14,868 nt of DNA, from the NCBI GenBank assembly GCA_029879665.1, contig JAOUPW010000007.1:1-14868 (forward strand), given 5' to 3'. Below the pieces are notes generated by a model. That model searched no databases, was not told the DNA's origin, and worked only from the letters and a program-made list of their open reading frames with translations. Below are positions 14,263-14,868 of this stretch, one piece after another; within the stretch, counting starts at the first letter, position 1; the number at the start of each line of letters is the position of its first letter. This DNA comes from Rhodospirillales bacterium (GTDB lineage Bacteria; Pseudomonadota; Alphaproteobacteria; Rhodospirillales; JAOUPW01). A program made the translations under genes and the position numbers.

Positions 14263-14868
14263 ATGAGTGAAACCGAGAACACAGATAAGAAGAAGCCGAG
14301 CAAGCCGCTAAGCCTTTCCAGGCCCGGCAAGCTGGAGCTTAAGAAAACCGTCGAAACCGGACAGGTCCGACAGAGCTTTTCTCATGGCCGGTCCAAGATG
14401 GTGACGGTCGAGGTGCGCAAGAAGCGGACCTTCGCTCCCGATTCCGGCGGGCAGATGGCCGAGGTGCGAAGCGAGCCCTTTGCCGCCGGCAGCGCCGCGC
14501 TTACCGAGTCCGCCCCCGTTGAAGCGGCTGTCGAGGAAATCCAGACGTTCAAGGATGAGGGTATCGATCACCTGACGGAAACGGAAAAAGCCGTCCGTGC
14601 CCGGGCCCTGGTGGATTCGCAGAAAAGGCTCGAACGCCTACAGGCGGAAGCCGAGCTGGCATCAGCGCAGGAAGCGGAAGCGAAAGCTGAGGCGGAAGCC
14701 AAAGCTGAAGTTGCGGAGGCCGAAGTAAAGCCCGCTCCCGATACGGTCGAAGTCGAGCGGTCGGTCGAAGAAGTAAAAGAGCAGGAAATACAAGCGATCG
14801 CCGCTACTGAGATCGGGGTCAAAAAACTCAATGTTCTTGAAGAAGAAGAAGAAGAAGAAAAAGGAGAG
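14263..14868 (+). CDS. infB: Translation initiation factor IF-2, N-terminal part (cut by window end)
   Basis: The frame opens at ATG 14263 and stays open for 202 codons to the window edge, so the GTPase half is missing. The N terminus carries the alphaproteobacterial IF-2 opening [15 protein letters not shown] (17-31) and [17 protein letters not shown] (39-55). [15 protein letters not shown] (103-117) is the IF2-associated segment, followed by a charged Glu/Ala/Lys-rich linker. IF-2 places fMet-tRNA on the 30S subunit and promotes subunit joining. GGAAG and AGAGA in the 32-bp gap upstream give a modest ribosome binding site. The last visible residues are a run of seven Glu coded by pure GAA triplets. 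Confidence 0.93.
   Translation, partial: MSETENTDKKKPSKPLSLSRPGKLELKKTVETGQVRQSFSHGRSKMVTVEVRKKRTFAPDSGGQMAEVRSEPFAAGSAALTESAPVEAAVEEIQTFKDEGIDHLTETEKAVRARALVDSQKRLERLQAEAELASAQEAEAKAEAEAKAEVAEAEVKPAPDTVEVERSVEEVKEQEIQAIAATEIGVKKLNVLEEEEEEEKGE
14839..14859 (+). repeat. (GAA)7 triplet repeat in infB
   Basis: Seven consecutive GAA codons encode poly-Glu in the IF-2 linker. It is an in-frame simple repeat, and length changes would not shift the frame. Confidence 0.85.

Overview
The window reads as core chromosome of an alphaproteobacterium, most likely from the Rhodospirillales or a nearby order. Coding density is high and GC is moderately high. Pointers to the class are a MucR/Ros-type regulator, a Fur protein of the Mur type without cysteine zinc ligands, a PhrR-like regulator between lnt and metK, a SAM-II-type riboswitch before metK, and the gene order miaB-phoH-ybeY-corC-lnt-phrR-metK-trmB-rimP-nusA-ylxR-infB. 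I see no mobile element, phage gene, CRISPR array, tRNA or rRNA.

Layout. Positions 1-1270 hold the last codons of an unrecognised gene, then tsaB (tRNA t6A synthesis) and rimI (ribosomal protein acetylase). A small TusA-like sulfur-carrier gene lies on the minus strand at 1306-1611, back to back with mucR (1668-2081) across an AT-rich promoter region. Then come fur (2176-2613) and a tightly packed run in which neighbouring stop and start codons overlap: miaB, phoH, ybeY, corC. lnt follows 23 bp later. After a 146-bp gap that may form structured RNA comes a PhrR-like regulator. A 353-bp leader before metK contains a recognisable SAM-II aptamer. Downstream of it, one short segment can pair either with a nearby sequence or with the metK ribosome binding site. 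trmB overlaps the metK stop codon. A 266-bp gap after trmB holds a promoter-like sequence and a strong intrinsic terminator, and then rimP, nusA, ylxR and the 5' part of infB run to the window end.

Functionally the window concentrates on translation: tRNA modification (TsaB, MiaB, TrmB), ribosome and rRNA maturation (RimI, YbeY, RimP), initiation (IF-2), and transcription elongation coupled to translation (NusA, YlxR). It also covers envelope maintenance (Lnt, CorC) and SAM supply (MetK), which feeds the methylation and radical-SAM reactions of TrmB and MiaB. The genes are ordinary housekeeping genes. The most interesting DNA is non-coding: the metK leader with its two competing pairings, the promoter-to-terminator unit before rimP, and the phrR leader.
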